From Streptococcus sp. CSL10205-OR2 (GTDB taxonomy: Bacteria > Bacillota > Bacilli > Lactobacillales > Streptococcaceae): a stretch of DNA of 64,000 bases. Location of the stretch: assembly GCF_025660655.1 (NCBI RefSeq), contig NZ_JAOTIN010000004.1:1-64000 (forward strand), given 5' to 3'. The notes below the pieces were generated by a model that was given only the letters and a program-made list of their open reading frames with translations, had not been told where the DNA came from and ran no database searches. The position numbers were made by a program, and so were the translations under genes. This document shows, in pieces, positions 1 to 8,955 of this stretch (positions within the stretch are counted from its first letter, which is position 1; every line of letters starts with the position of its first letter).

Positions 1-1
1 C

Positions 2-790
2 GAACGCGGTGAACAAGGAGCAACAGGTCAATCAGGCCGCGATGGTCGTGACGGTAGCTCAGTCAGCATCACTAATGTCAGAAAAGATGATTCAGGTAAT
101 ACTGTTATCACCTTCTCAGATGGTAAAACAGTTACAGTAGACAAAGGTGATAAGGGAGACCGAGGCGAACGTGGCTTACAAGGTGAACGTGGTTTACAAG
201 GAGCTACAGGCCAAACCGGACGTGATGCTCGAGACGGCAATTCAGTCAGCATCACTAATGTCAGAAAAGACAGTTTAGGTAATACTGTTATCACTTTCTT
301 AGATGGTAAAGAAGTCATTATAGATAAAGATGACAAAGGAGCCAGCGGTGAACATAGTGCACAAGAAGAACATGGAAGTTTAGTCAATAATGATGATTTT
401 GGTAGTGATAATACAACTAATCGTTATATTCCAAGAGAAAATGTACCAGTAGACAGTGTTCCAAATAATATTACACTTGACAGTAATATTCCAAGAAATA
501 ATGTGCCAAACAATACTATCCCTAATATCAATATTCCGATTAAGAATATATCTCAGTCAAATAAACCTAAATTGGATATACCATTTATTCCACTATCAAA
601 TATAGGTCAATTACCATCTAACAAAGGGAATCTAATAAAAAGTAATGTAAATAATAATCACTCTGAACTTCCCAAAACGGGAAGTCGTGAAAACTTATCT
701 TTACTTTCTGTCAGTGGTATTATTGCTCTGTCACTAGGTTTGTATGGTTTAATTTTGGAAAAAAAGAATAATCCTAATAATGAAATTTAA
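2..790 (+). CDS. Collagen-like LPXTG surface protein, 3' end (5' end outside window)
   Basis: An open frame runs from the window edge to the stop at 790, so only the C-terminus is seen. It holds collagen-type Gly-X-Y stretches (GERGEQGATGQ and GERGLQGERGLQGATGQ), each followed by a copy of a non-collagenous block starting SVSITNVRKD and ending in a T-V/I-T-F-x-D-G-K motif. An Asn/Pro/Ile-rich linker with repeated IPxN/VPxN units follows, then the sorting signal LPKTG, a hydrophobic segment and a short charged tail. Sortase A should link it to the cell wall, where streptococcal collagen-like proteins act as adhesins. The ligand cannot be read from the sequence. The second block is more diverged and runs straight into the linker, so the repeat region ends here. 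Confidence 0.85.
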   Translation, partial: ERGEQGATGQSGRDGRDGSSVSITNVRKDDSGNTVITFSDGKTVTVDKGDKGDRGERGLQGERGLQGATGQTGRDARDGNSVSITNVRKDSLGNTVITFLDGKEVIIDKDDKGASGEHSAQEEHGSLVNNDDFGSDNTTNRYIPRENVPVDSVPNNITLDSNIPRNNVPNNTIPNINIPIKNISQSNKPKLDIPFIPLSNIGQLPSNKGNLIKSNVNNNHSELPKTGSRENLSLLSVSGIIALSLGLYGLILEKKNNPNNEI

Positions 791-841
791 TTAGTTTAAT
801 TATTATCTATTCTTTTATACTAATTCTTCACTTTAAATTTA

Positions 842-880
842 AAAAAGTTGTCAGAATATTTTAGTCTGACAACTTTTTAT
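842..880 (+). terminator. Rho-independent terminator of the collagen-like gene
   Basis: Inverted repeat AAAAAGTTGTCAGA / TCTGACAACTTTTT around a 9-nt loop, ending in T residues. It separates the surface-protein gene from the helicase gene. Confidence 0.85.
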
Positions 881-941
881 TTTCAATAGTATTTTTGAAA
901 ACGTATTATTCTTATTAATAAGATTTAATAAGGTGAAATCC

Positions 942-970
942 TTAGTATTCTCTCATATTTGTGTTATAAT
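942..970 (+). promoter_or_regulatory. Putative promoter of the DEAD-box helicase gene
   Basis: A TATAAT box lies at 965-970, preceded by TGT; the possible -35 (TTAGTA at 942) is weak. A transcript starting about 977 leaves a leader of roughly 65 nt before the TTG at 1042. This argues against the in-frame TTG at 973 as the start, because that codon would lie at or before the mRNA 5' end. Confidence 0.5.
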
Positions 971-1041
971 GGTTGAGTTGTCAAACAAATAAAGGTTTTA
1001 TAGGACAGCTTCGCACTGTTCTTTTAGAAAAGAGAAATATA

Positions 1042-2610
1042 TTGAAATTTAATGAATTAAACTTGTCAGAAGACATTTTATTGGCTGTTACAAAAGCTGG
1101 TTTTACTGAACCATCACCTATCCAAGAAAAAACGATTCCCTTAGCTTTAGAAGGTAAGGATGTGATTGGTCAAGCCCAAACAGGAACCGGAAAGACAGCG
1201 GCATTTGGTTTGCCAACCTTAAATAAAATTGATACGTCAAGTAATTTGGTTCAAGCACTTGTTATTGCACCAACACGCGAATTAGCAGTGCAAAGCCAAG
1301 AAGAACTATTTCGTTTTGGCCGTGAAAAAGGCGTTAAAGTTCGCTCTGTATATGGTGGAACAAGTGTTGAAAAACAAATTAAAGCTTTAAAATCAGGTGC
1401 TCATGTGGTTGTTGGAACACCTGGACGTTTACTTGATTTAATTAAACGTAAGGCACTTCGCCTTGAAAATGTTGAAACATTGATTTTGGATGAAGCAGAT
1501 GAAATGCTTAATATGGGCTTTTTGGAAGACATTGAAGCAATTATCAGTCGTGTTCCAGAAACTCGCCAAACCTTACTATTTTCAGCAACAATGCCAGCTC
1601 CCATCAAGGAAATTGGTGTTAAATTCATGAAAAAACCTGAGCACATTAAAATTGCTGCCAAGGAATTAACAACAGATTTAGTTGAACAACATTATATTCT
1701 TGTCAAAGAAAATGAAAAATTTGAAACCATGACAAGACTTATGGATGTTGATCAGCCAGAACTTTCTATTGTATTTGGTCGTACCAAGCGTCGTGTTGAT
1801 GAGTTGACTCGTGGTCTTAAAATCAGAGGTTATCGAGCAGAAGGTATCCATGGTGACTTAGATCAAAGTAAAAGAATGCGTGTTTTAAGAGACTTTAAAG
1901 GTGAAGCTGTTGATATTTTAGTAGCAACTGATGTTGCCGCTCGTGGTCTTGATGTGACCGGTGTCACTCATGTTTACAACTATGATATCCCTCAAGATCC
2001 AGAAAGCTATGTTCACCGTATCGGTCGTACTGGACGTGCGGGTCAAACAGGTCAATCTATTACTTTTGTCTCACCAAATGAAGTGGGTTACCTTAAAATC
2101 ATTGAAAAATTGACTAAAAAGCCAATGCTACCAATGAAACCACCGACTGCAAAAGAAGCTTTTCATTCGATGAAAAAAGTGGCTTTGCAAAAAATCGAAC
2201 GTGATTTTTCAAATAAAGCCATTCGTGCTAACTTTGATCGTTTTGATGAAGATGCTGCAAAATTAGTCGCAGAGTTTTCACCAGAAGAATTAGCAAAATA
2301 TATCCTAACCTTGACTGTTCAAGATCCAGAGTTACAACCTAAAGTGATTATTCCTAATGAAAAACCATTACCATTCAAATATGTTGGTGGTGGTAAATCA
2401 AAATCAGGAAAAGGCAATCGTGGTGGCCGTAAAGGTGGCAATGATCGTCGTGGCGGTTATCGTGGCGATAGAAAACGCGATGATAGAGATCACAAACGTC
2501 GTTCAAATAAAAAAAATAAAGATTTTTATAATAAGGATTCCAAAAAGTCTAACCGTTCTTCTAATGATAAAAAAGGTGGATTTGTCATCCGAAAAAAGAA
2601 AGATAACTAA
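1042..2610 (+). CDS. cshA: DEAD-box ATP-dependent RNA helicase, CshA type
   Basis: A 522-aa cytoplasmic helicase that remodels RNA in mRNA decay, ribosome assembly and cold adaptation. All core motifs are present in order: Q motif (EPSPIQ), Walker A AQTGTGKT, PTRELA, TPGRL, the DEAD box, SAT, ARGLD and HRIGRTGRAG. The C-terminus is a basic Gly/Arg/Lys-rich RNA-binding tail. The TTG start at 1042 gives the usual streptococcal N-terminus (MKFNELNLS). The reading frame is open further upstream, but that would place the start inside the promoter. The gene is monocistronic, with terminators on both sides. Confidence 0.92.
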   Translation: MKFNELNLSEDILLAVTKAGFTEPSPIQEKTIPLALEGKDVIGQAQTGTGKTAAFGLPTLNKIDTSSNLVQALVIAPTRELAVQSQEELFRFGREKGVKVRSVYGGTSVEKQIKALKSGAHVVVGTPGRLLDLIKRKALRLENVETLILDEADEMLNMGFLEDIEAIISRVPETRQTLLFSATMPAPIKEIGVKFMKKPEHIKIAAKELTTDLVEQHYILVKENEKFETMTRLMDVDQPELSIVFGRTKRRVDELTRGLKIRGYRAEGIHGDLDQSKRMRVLRDFKGEAVDILVATDVAARGLDVTGVTHVYNYDIPQDPESYVHRIGRTGRAGQTGQSITFVSPNEVGYLKIIEKLTKKPMLPMKPPTAKEAFHSMKKVALQKIERDFSNKAIRANFDRFDEDAAKLVAEFSPEELAKYILTLTVQDPELQPKVIIPNEKPLPFKYVGGGKSKSGKGNRGGRKGGNDRRGGYRGDRKRDDRDHKRRSNKKNKDFYNKDSKKSNRSSNDKKGGFVIRKKKDN

Positions 2611-2611
2611 G

Positions 2612-2638
2612 AAAACGTCCAGAAATGGACGTTTTTTA
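2612..2638 (+). terminator. Terminator after cshA
   Basis: Stem AAAACGTCC / GGACGTTTT with a 6-nt loop followed by a T run, immediately after the cshA stop. Confidence 0.85.
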
Positions 2639-2673
2639 TTATAATGATAAGAAAACCGTGTTAAGGAGAAGGT

Positions 2674-3144
2674 ATGTCAGAAACCATTAAAAATTGGGTT
2701 AATATTTGTGTCAAAAAAGAAAGCAAGATTCTCCTAATAAATAGTCAACACGATGATTTTAAAGGATGGATTCAACCAGGTGGCAAAGTCGAATTTCCAG
2801 AAAGTTTTTTTGAAGCGGCAGTCAGAGAATTAAAAGAAGAAACTGGGTTAACAGCACTAAATCTAGAATTAAAAGGCATCTCTGGTTTTACAAATCCTCT
2901 AAAAAAAGAAAGATATGTCTACTATGATTTTCTCTGTCAATCTTTTGAAGGCGACTTGTTAAAAAACTCAAGAGAAGGTGAACCAAGGTGGTTTAGTCTT
3001 GAAGAAATTGCGCATCTAGAAATGCAGGATGATATTAGAGAACGCCTTCCCTTATATTATAGAAAAGGCAGTTTTGAGCGCATTCACTACTGGGATGATC
3101 AGTTAAAAAAAGTTGTTAAGACGGTTACAAAATGTTATGAATAA
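2674..3144 (+). CDS. Nudix hydrolase (MutT/MutX-like)
   Basis: A 156-aa protein with a perfect Nudix box at residues 37-59 (G-x5-E-x7-REL-x-EE-x-GL), which binds Mg2+ and cleaves nucleoside diphosphate-X substrates. Its size and position suit an 8-oxo-dGTP diphosphatase-like or general NUDIX enzyme; substrate cannot be assigned from the box alone. The ATG has a good ribosome binding site (AAGGAGAAGGT). The gene has no obvious tie to the type VII genes that follow. Confidence 0.85.
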   Translation: MSETIKNWVNICVKKESKILLINSQHDDFKGWIQPGGKVEFPESFFEAAVRELKEETGLTALNLELKGISGFTNPLKKERYVYYDFLCQSFEGDLLKNSREGEPRWFSLEEIAHLEMQDDIRERLPLYYRKGSFERIHYWDDQLKKVVKTVTKCYE

Positions 3145-3268
3145 TTAAAGAAGGCTATTTTTAGGATTTTAATATCTCTGATATGTCCTTTTGAAAGAGA
3201 CTATCAAAACCATTTTTTAAAAAAATCTCTTATATTCTAAAAAAATCGTGTATATTAAAGTAAAATGC

Positions 3269-3297
3269 TTGTAAAATTTTTTAACTAATGATAAAAT
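3269..3297 (+). promoter_or_regulatory. Putative promoter of esxA and the T7SS operon
   Basis: TTGTAA (3269-3274), a 17-bp spacer and TAAAAT (3292-3297), about 30 bp before the esxA start. It is the best -35/-10 match in the AT-rich gap 3145-3327, which otherwise holds no gene. Confidence 0.5.
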
Positions 3298-3327
3298 AAA
3301 TGTATAAAATTTAAAGGAGACAATATT

Positions 3328-3624
3328 ATGTCAGGACAAATTCGTGTATCCCCAGAAACGCTACAAAGTCGCGCTCGTGAGTACGGAAAAGCTTCAAATG
3401 ATATTACAACTATTTTGAACAACCTTCAACGCTTACAAGATACTCTTCGTACTGAGTGGGAAGGTCAAGCCTTTCAAGGTTTCGACAATCAATTCAATGA
3501 ATTGAAACCAAAAGTTCAAAACTTTGCTGAATTGATGCAACAAATCAATACACAACTTGATAAAACTGCTCAAGCAATGCAACAAAATGACCAAGACTTA
3601 TCTCGTAACTTTGGCCTACAATAA
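3328..3624 (+). CDS. esxA: WXG100 protein EsxA, secreted T7SS substrate
   Basis: A 98-aa small helical protein with the W-E-G turn at residues 44-46 between two predicted helices, no signal peptide and the usual WXG100 length. EsxA homologues dimerise, are exported by the EssC machinery and are needed for secretion of the other substrates. The ribosome binding site AAAGGAGAC is strong. A terminator-like hairpin directly follows, so esxA should be made in excess over the membrane components transcribed from the same start. Confidence 0.95.
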   Translation: MSGQIRVSPETLQSRAREYGKASNDITTILNNLQRLQDTLRTEWEGQAFQGFDNQFNELKPKVQNFAELMQQINTQLDKTAQAMQQNDQDLSRNFGLQ

Positions 3625-3637
3625 AGAAAACGCTGAT

Positions 3638-3667
3638 AAGGTTGAGGCAATATCCTCAACCTTTTTT
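3638..3667 (+). terminator. Intra-operon terminator between esxA and esaA
   Basis: Perfect 8-bp stem GGTTGAGG / CCTCAACC with a 6-nt loop and six Ts. Only 20 nt separate it from esaA and no separate promoter is obvious, so partial read-through is the likely arrangement. Confidence 0.8.
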
Positions 3668-3687
3668 GTATTATAATGGAGACAATA

Positions 3688-6600
3688 ATGAAAAAGAAAA
3701 AATTGATAATACTAGGAATAGGATTACTTTTTTTTGTGGCCCTCATCTCTTATTTAGGTGTAATAAAGCCTAGTCCTATTAGCTCAAAACCTTCAAATAC
3801 AACGCAAACAACAAAGCAAAATGCTTTGAAAATAGCAGTTGTTAATGAGGATTCTGGTGTTATTTATAATGGTGAACCTGTTAAAATTGGTGATACGCTA
3901 ATTAATGCCTTTTCAGCTAATTCTAACTATGATGTTGAGTTGGTATCAAGATCTTTGGCAGAAAAAGGTTTAGAAAATAATACCTATCAATTAATGCTTA
4001 TTTTACCTAGTAAGTTTTCTCAAGATAGTTTATCTTTAGAAGCAACGGATCCACAACAAGCTATTTTTCAGTATCAGATTAAATCTGATAAACAGTTAGT
4101 TGCTCGTCAAGCTGAACAAGCTGTTACAGACTTGAAGAGTTTCTTTAATAAAGAGTTAATCAATATTTACTTTTTAAGTATTATAGGCAATCTTCAAACT
4201 GCACAATCACGTGTTGGAGAAGTTGTCTCTAATGAAAATAGAACTCTTGATTCTTTCAATCTAAGATTGACTGATCCTTTAAATACTTATTCTCAACAAT
4301 TTAACGGTCTCAGCTCACCCATAAATGATATCTTGAGTTCCTATGATATTTTCAATCGTGATTTGAATAATTCTAATGATGCTTTTACAGCGATTATCAA
4401 TACAGATCGCACTTATGATTCTGAATTAGAAACCATTAAATCATTGCAAGAACAATGGCAAGTCTCAATAGATGCTAGAGAAGACAGTCTAAATACTTAT
4501 GATAATAACTTGTCACAATTATCTGTTGAAGAACAGTTGGCTCAACTAGAAAATATTAATGCAACTCTTGCCAATACTGTGACTAATGCAACAGTTTGGG
4601 AAGAAACAAAAGGAAATACTGAACAGTTTAATGTCACTATTAATGAGTTATTAGAGGAATTAAAAACACAAAATGATGAGATTGATTCAACATTAACGAA
4701 TTATGATCAAGCAGTAGCAGATGCCGTGAAAGCTTCCATAGAGAGTTCAGATGGTGATATTAATGGAGATCAATCAGTGATTAATACTTTGGGTCTTTAT
4801 GTGGCATCGATTAATGCTGGTATGACTAATAAAGTCAATAAAAAACTAACTGAATTAGTTTATTTTGATGATGCAGCAATTAATCGTATGGATTTAAGTG
4901 ACTCAGACAAGCAATATTTGAAAAATATCAATGCTTTTGTTACTTGGTACACTATCAAGAATAATATTGCAGCTCCAGCTAAGAGAGAAACGACTATCCA
5001 AGATAGCCAATTAGTTGAGGTAAAAAATGCTACCAAAGCACAATTGGGACAACAACATCAGATTTCTTTCGTTAATTTAAAAGGTGATATTAAAAAAGTT
5101 ATCTTAACCGCTCCAGAAAACTATCGTTTGAATATTAGTAATCAATCTGCTCAACTAGAAGGCAATACTTATATCATTAATGTTCCTGAAAACACTAAAG
5201 AAGCAATTACTATCAATTATTCAATTGCTCCAGCTAATGAAAATGAAATTGATATTTTTGAACCAGTTGAAATTAAGGTAGACGTTGAAACCATTGAAAA
5301 ATTGAGCTATTTTGAAGAGGATGAAACTGTAGAAAAAACGACAACATCAGATGTGTCATCTCAAAATAGTGGAGAAACGTCAGACTCAAATGCTTCTGCA
5401 GGTAATGAATCTGATAAAACAACAACTGAAAGTAATGATGTCCCTGGAACGGGCGAAACTAACACAGAGAGTTCAAGTGATGGTTCAACACAAACAGGTG
5501 AAACAAATACTTCTGATGCTTCTAGTCAAACTGACAGCTCAACTGGTGTTGAAACATCAACTCAAACCGAACCTGTAGTGACTTATAAAAAGTCTGAAAA
5601 GGAAATTGATCGCGTTTACAGCAAGACTAATGTTCACTTCCCATACCAACAGTATTCAGGAAAAACAAAAGGTATGGCTCTTTATGAAGATATTCGTTCT
5701 TACTTAGAATTGTCTGGATTAGTGCAGGCCTTCTACGATATTGATTTAGCAAAAGGCGCATTATCAGCGGATAGTATTACAGTAGGTAAAGAAACCTTGA
5801 TCGGTCAAACAGAAGTAGATAATCTTAAAGAAATCATTGTTAAACTTCTTAAAGATGCAACTATTACAAGCTTAAAAGATAATCTTAAGATTACAGATGA
5901 AAAACTAAATGATTTTGAAGCTTTAAAAGCTAAAAGTGATGCTTTAAATTCTAGCGTAGTAGAGCTTCAAGAGACAACGGCTCAATTGACAAAACAATTA
6001 ACTGATACAATGGCAACAACTAAATTAGTGCAGGAACAGTTGACTAACAAACCTGAAATTGTGTCAAACGAAAAACGTGATAACACAGACATGGTCACTG
6101 TCAGTCTTGATATTAATAAAGACCTAGTTACCCTTTTATCAGCTAGTAGAACACTAGTTGATAATACTAAGTCAAATCAATTAGTTTCTGATAATCTTCA
6201 AAGAAATATCAGTCAAGTTAATAACGATATTAACTCTCTTGAAAGAGAGGGTCAAAATCTTTCAACTCAAGTGGCTGATTTAAAAGCTGTTATGACAAGA
6301 GAATATGGTTCAAATGAAGAGTTTCTCAAATCTTTTGCTACCGTTTTGAATAATACTAAAACAGGTAACGAAAAAAATAGTGCTGTTTATGAATACCTCT
6401 CGGATCCTGTAAATGCTTCAAAAATTGAGACAGTACTTGGAACAATTACTGAAGAAACAGCAACAGCAAGACAAGACGAAAGATCAAGTCTTCTACTCGT
6501 TTTCATCAGCTATTTAGCAAGTCTTGTTATTGTTTATTTCATGCAACATACTGATATTAGCCAATTACAAAAACAATTTAAAATGACAGATCGAGTTCAC

Positions 6601-7044
6601 TGGAAAAATGCCACTGGCCCTCTTGCCTTTCTCACAGGTATGGGTGTTAGTACCGCTCTTCTTATTGCTGTCATTTCTGGCTTAAAATTAAGTTTAAAAG
6701 GTGGCGAAATCATGATGTTATTTATCTTGATGATGGTTACTACCCTTTTATTCACCTATGGTATCAACTTGTTGATTCAAAAAATTAAGAGCTTTGGTTT
6801 CTTAATCAGTTTATTGCTCTTGATGCTTTATATTGTGACAGCAACTCAATTATTAGATGCCTATTATGTCACAAACAATACTTTGATTACCAGTTTGTCA
6901 CCACTGACTCATATTGAAGAAATGTTGACAAGCTATATTAACCATAGTAGTGGTTGGGGTCAACCCCTTGTTGTGATATTACTTGCAACACTTGTCTTTG
7001 CTGCTTTTAATCTCTTTACCTATAATAAAGTAAAAGAATCATAA
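3688..7044 (+). CDS. esaA: Type VII secretion protein EsaA
   Basis: About 1118 aa, a polytopic membrane subunit of the T7SSb channel. It has one N-terminal membrane helix (residues ~5-25), a very large extracellular region rich in coiled coil, and a cluster of about five to six membrane helices in the last ~190 residues. This is the EsaA/YukA-type (Pip/YhgE-like) layout. A Ser/Thr/Glu-rich low-complexity insert lies at about residues 547-629. The frame also allows ATG 3676, but GGAG at 3679-3682 is the ribosome binding site for ATG 3688. EsaA ectodomains serve as phage or contact receptors in related species. Confidence 0.92.
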   Translation: MKKKKLIILGIGLLFFVALISYLGVIKPSPISSKPSNTTQTTKQNALKIAVVNEDSGVIYNGEPVKIGDTLINAFSANSNYDVELVSRSLAEKGLENNTYQLMLILPSKFSQDSLSLEATDPQQAIFQYQIKSDKQLVARQAEQAVTDLKSFFNKELINIYFLSIIGNLQTAQSRVGEVVSNENRTLDSFNLRLTDPLNTYSQQFNGLSSPINDILSSYDIFNRDLNNSNDAFTAIINTDRTYDSELETIKSLQEQWQVSIDAREDSLNTYDNNLSQLSVEEQLAQLENINATLANTVTNATVWEETKGNTEQFNVTINELLEELKTQNDEIDSTLTNYDQAVADAVKASIESSDGDINGDQSVINTLGLYVASINAGMTNKVNKKLTELVYFDDAAINRMDLSDSDKQYLKNINAFVTWYTIKNNIAAPAKRETTIQDSQLVEVKNATKAQLGQQHQISFVNLKGDIKKVILTAPENYRLNISNQSAQLEGNTYIINVPENTKEAITINYSIAPANENEIDIFEPVEIKVDVETIEKLSYFEEDETVEKTTTSDVSSQNSGETSDSNASAGNESDKTTTESNDVPGTGETNTESSSDGSTQTGETNTSDASSQTDSSTGVETSTQTEPVVTYKKSEKEIDRVYSKTNVHFPYQQYSGKTKGMALYEDIRSYLELSGLVQAFYDIDLAKGALSADSITVGKETLIGQTEVDNLKEIIVKLLKDATITSLKDNLKITDEKLNDFEALKAKSDALNSSVVELQETTAQLTKQLTDTMATTKLVQEQLTNKPEIVSNEKRDNTDMVTVSLDINKDLVTLLSASRTLVDNTKSNQLVSDNLQRNISQVNNDINSLEREGQNLSTQVADLKAVMTREYGSNEEFLKSFATVLNNTKTGNEKNSAVYEYLSDPVNASKIETVLGTITEETATARQDERSSLLLVFISYLASLVIVYFMQHTDISQLQKQFKMTDRVHWKNATGPLAFLTGMGVSTALLIAVISGLKLSLKGGEIMMLFILMMVTTLLFTYGINLLIQKIKSFGFLISLLLLMLYIVTATQLLDAYYVTNNTLITSLSPLTHIEEMLTSYINHSSGWGQPLVVILLATLVFAAFNLFTYNKVKES

Positions 7045-7053
7045 GGTTAGCCT

Positions 7054-7524
7054 ATGAAAAAAAGAATATTAATAATTGTTATGACTGTAGGAATAAGTAT
7101 CTTTATTCCTACAGTTTTAGCAGATGACGGATCTCTCAAGATTAATACCGATATCCAGTCAAACGAAACACGAAAAGAAGTCTTCTATATTGAGCAAGAA
7201 AATGAATTATCTCAACTCTTTAAAGAAGAAATTACAAAAAATATTGCCCAAAAACAAGAAAGTAGTCTTTCGCAAGAACGTGAGTTAAAAGAGACTATTT
7301 TTTTACAAGAAATTGAAGAAGAAAACTTGGTTGACAATTATCAACCCTTGTTATTTATTACCGATACAGCAAACTCCAGCTTAGGAGAATATAATGTCAC
7401 GCTTGGACAAAAAAAGTCTTCTATTTCTATCCAAACAGTTGTCATTTTTCTTCTGGGATTCTTAGTGATGCTTTTTTCACTGTACCGAGTTTTTGGTCAT
7501 AAAAGAGGAAAAAATCATGGATAA
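7054..7524 (+). CDS. essA: Type VII secretion protein EssA
   Basis: A 156-aa protein with an N-terminal signal-like helix (residues 1-23), a Glu/Gln-rich extracytoplasmic middle and a C-terminal membrane helix (about 130-148) ending in basic residues. This is the EssA size and topology in its canonical place between esaA and esaB. EssA is a required membrane component of the T7SSb core. The 3' end overlaps esaB by 8 nt, indicating translational coupling. Confidence 0.88.
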   Translation: MKKRILIIVMTVGISIFIPTVLADDGSLKINTDIQSNETRKEVFYIEQENELSQLFKEEITKNIAQKQESSLSQERELKETIFLQEIEEENLVDNYQPLLFITDTANSSLGEYNVTLGQKKSSISIQTVVIFLLGFLVMLFSLYRVFGHKRGKNHG

Positions 7525-7759
7525 TTATATTGATATTAGTATTGATTTTAACGATTTCTTAGGTCGTCAATTGGATTTAAGAGTGCCAAGAACAATGCGT
7601 TTCAAAGAAATCTTAACCATTGTTTCAGAGTCTTATGGCCTTCATTTGACCATTGAAAATCCTACTGCAAGAATACGTGAAACCAATGAATTAGTGTTTA
7701 GTACAAATGATTTGTCATCTTTTAATGATGGCATTCTTTTGCTGCTTGAAACCTTATAG
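7517..7759 (+). CDS. esaB: Ubiquitin-like T7SS accessory protein EsaB
   Basis: An 80-aa protein of the ubiquitin/YukD-like fold, starting MDNYIDISIDF and ending LLLETL. The frame is open upstream to 7493, but ATG 7517 has the ribosome binding site (AAAGAGGAA) and gives the family length. EsaB/YukD is a small cytosolic T7SSb core component. Tightly packed between essA and essB. Confidence 0.88.
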   Translation: MDNYIDISIDFNDFLGRQLDLRVPRTMRFKEILTIVSESYGLHLTIENPTARIRETNELVFSTNDLSSFNDGILLLLETL

Positions 7760-7768
7760 GAGAAAGAA

Positions 7769-8947
7769 ATGAGAGAATTAAAACGTGAGTTAGTATTAGA
7801 GGATATTAGAGGAAATCGTGAACTGGCCTATACCTTGTTAGAGGCTAGCCATCCTCTTTTTCTTGATGTCGCTCTTAGTCAAGATGACGATGGTATTTCT
7901 TTAGAGAGTATTGTTTTTGATGGTATATACGACTTTGAACAGCTAACAGCAATGACTGAGGAAGAAAAATTAAGACACTTGATTAATCTAGGTCAAGTCT
8001 ACCATCAATTAAAACATTCAAAATACAGCTATGATTTGGCACCTGAAAACATCGTTTTTACAAGAAATGGTTTACCACTTTTTATCGAAAGAGGTATTGT
8101 TGATCAAGTGCCTCCTTATGAGGCAATGACAGAGGAAACTTTCTTAACTTCTTATAAGGCAATGATTATCTCGTTACTTGACAAAAGAGCAGATTATCAC
8201 GCTTTAATGTCTGGTAAATTAGAATTTTATAAGGGTAAACTATTCTCAGAAACGATTAACAAACAAACCACTGTTGATACTATTTTGGATTTACTCAATG
8301 AAAAGTTTGAAAAAGAGAAAAAAAATAACCAAGAGCATTATTCACGTGTTTCTAACAATACACTAACACGCTTAAAAATTGCCTCTATTGTATCAGCCAT
8401 TGTAGGTGTTTTATCACTTCTAGGCGTACTCTATTTTGTCTTTTTTGCCATTCCAAAACAAGAAACAGTCTCAGAACTGCGTTTGGCTTTCATCAATCAA
8501 GACTATTCACGAGTGATAACAGCCATAAAGAATACTGATAGCCGTTCTTTGACGCAAGATGACAAGTACGTTGTTGCCTACTCTGTTATTATGACTGAAC
8601 CTTTAACCGAAGAACAAAAAGAAGAGTTAAGCAAAATTTCAACACAATCTAATGAAGATTATTTGCGTTATTGGATTTTAATCGGCCAAGCTAATATCGA
8701 TGAAGCCATTGATATCGCAAGTTTTTTAGATGACCCGCAATTGTTAATGTATGGGATGACTAAAAAGATTGACGAAATCCAAAGAAACCCAGAGTTGAAC
8801 TCCGAAGAAAGAACGCAGCAAATCAACAGCTATAAGTCAAAATTAGATGAATTGAAAAAGACTTATTTAACCTTTGATAGTGAAGAAGATGACGAAGCAA
8901 CTTCAGATGATTCAGCTACCAACAATGCTAACACTGATAAAAACTAG
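7769..8947 (+). CDS. essB: Type VII secretion pseudokinase-like membrane protein EssB
   Basis: A 392-aa single-pass membrane protein. The N-terminal ~200 residues match the cytoplasmic pseudokinase domain. One membrane helix follows (residues ~203-230, IVSAIVGVLSLLGVLYFVFF), and the helical extracellular part ends in an acidic Asp/Ser/Asn tail. EssB (YukC) forms a dimer that links EssC to EsaA. The ribosome binding site is AGGAGA, 9 nt after esaB. Confidence 0.92.
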   Translation: MRELKRELVLEDIRGNRELAYTLLEASHPLFLDVALSQDDDGISLESIVFDGIYDFEQLTAMTEEEKLRHLINLGQVYHQLKHSKYSYDLAPENIVFTRNGLPLFIERGIVDQVPPYEAMTEETFLTSYKAMIISLLDKRADYHALMSGKLEFYKGKLFSETINKQTTVDTILDLLNEKFEKEKKNNQEHYSRVSNNTLTRLKIASIVSAIVGVLSLLGVLYFVFFAIPKQETVSELRLAFINQDYSRVITAIKNTDSRSLTQDDKYVVAYSVIMTEPLTEEQKEELSKISTQSNEDYLRYWILIGQANIDEAIDIASFLDDPQLLMYGMTKKIDEIQRNPELNSEERTQQINSYKSKLDELKKTYLTFDSEEDDEATSDDSATNNANTDKN

Positions 8948-8955
8948 GAGGCACT

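Noticed and set aside
28..387. Long minus-strand ORF opposite the collagen-like region
   Set aside because: Its Pro/Ser-rich repeats are the antisense reading of Gly-X-Y codons; the plus frame is continuous and ends in LPXTG.
973..1041. In-frame TTG 69 nt upstream as start of the helicase
   Set aside because: It lies at the expected transcription start, just after TATAAT, has no ribosome binding site, and adds residues not typical of the family.
3676..3687. ATG four codons upstream as start of esaA
   Set aside because: The GGAG just after it is the ribosome binding site for the ATG at 3688, which begins a normal MKKKK signal-anchor.
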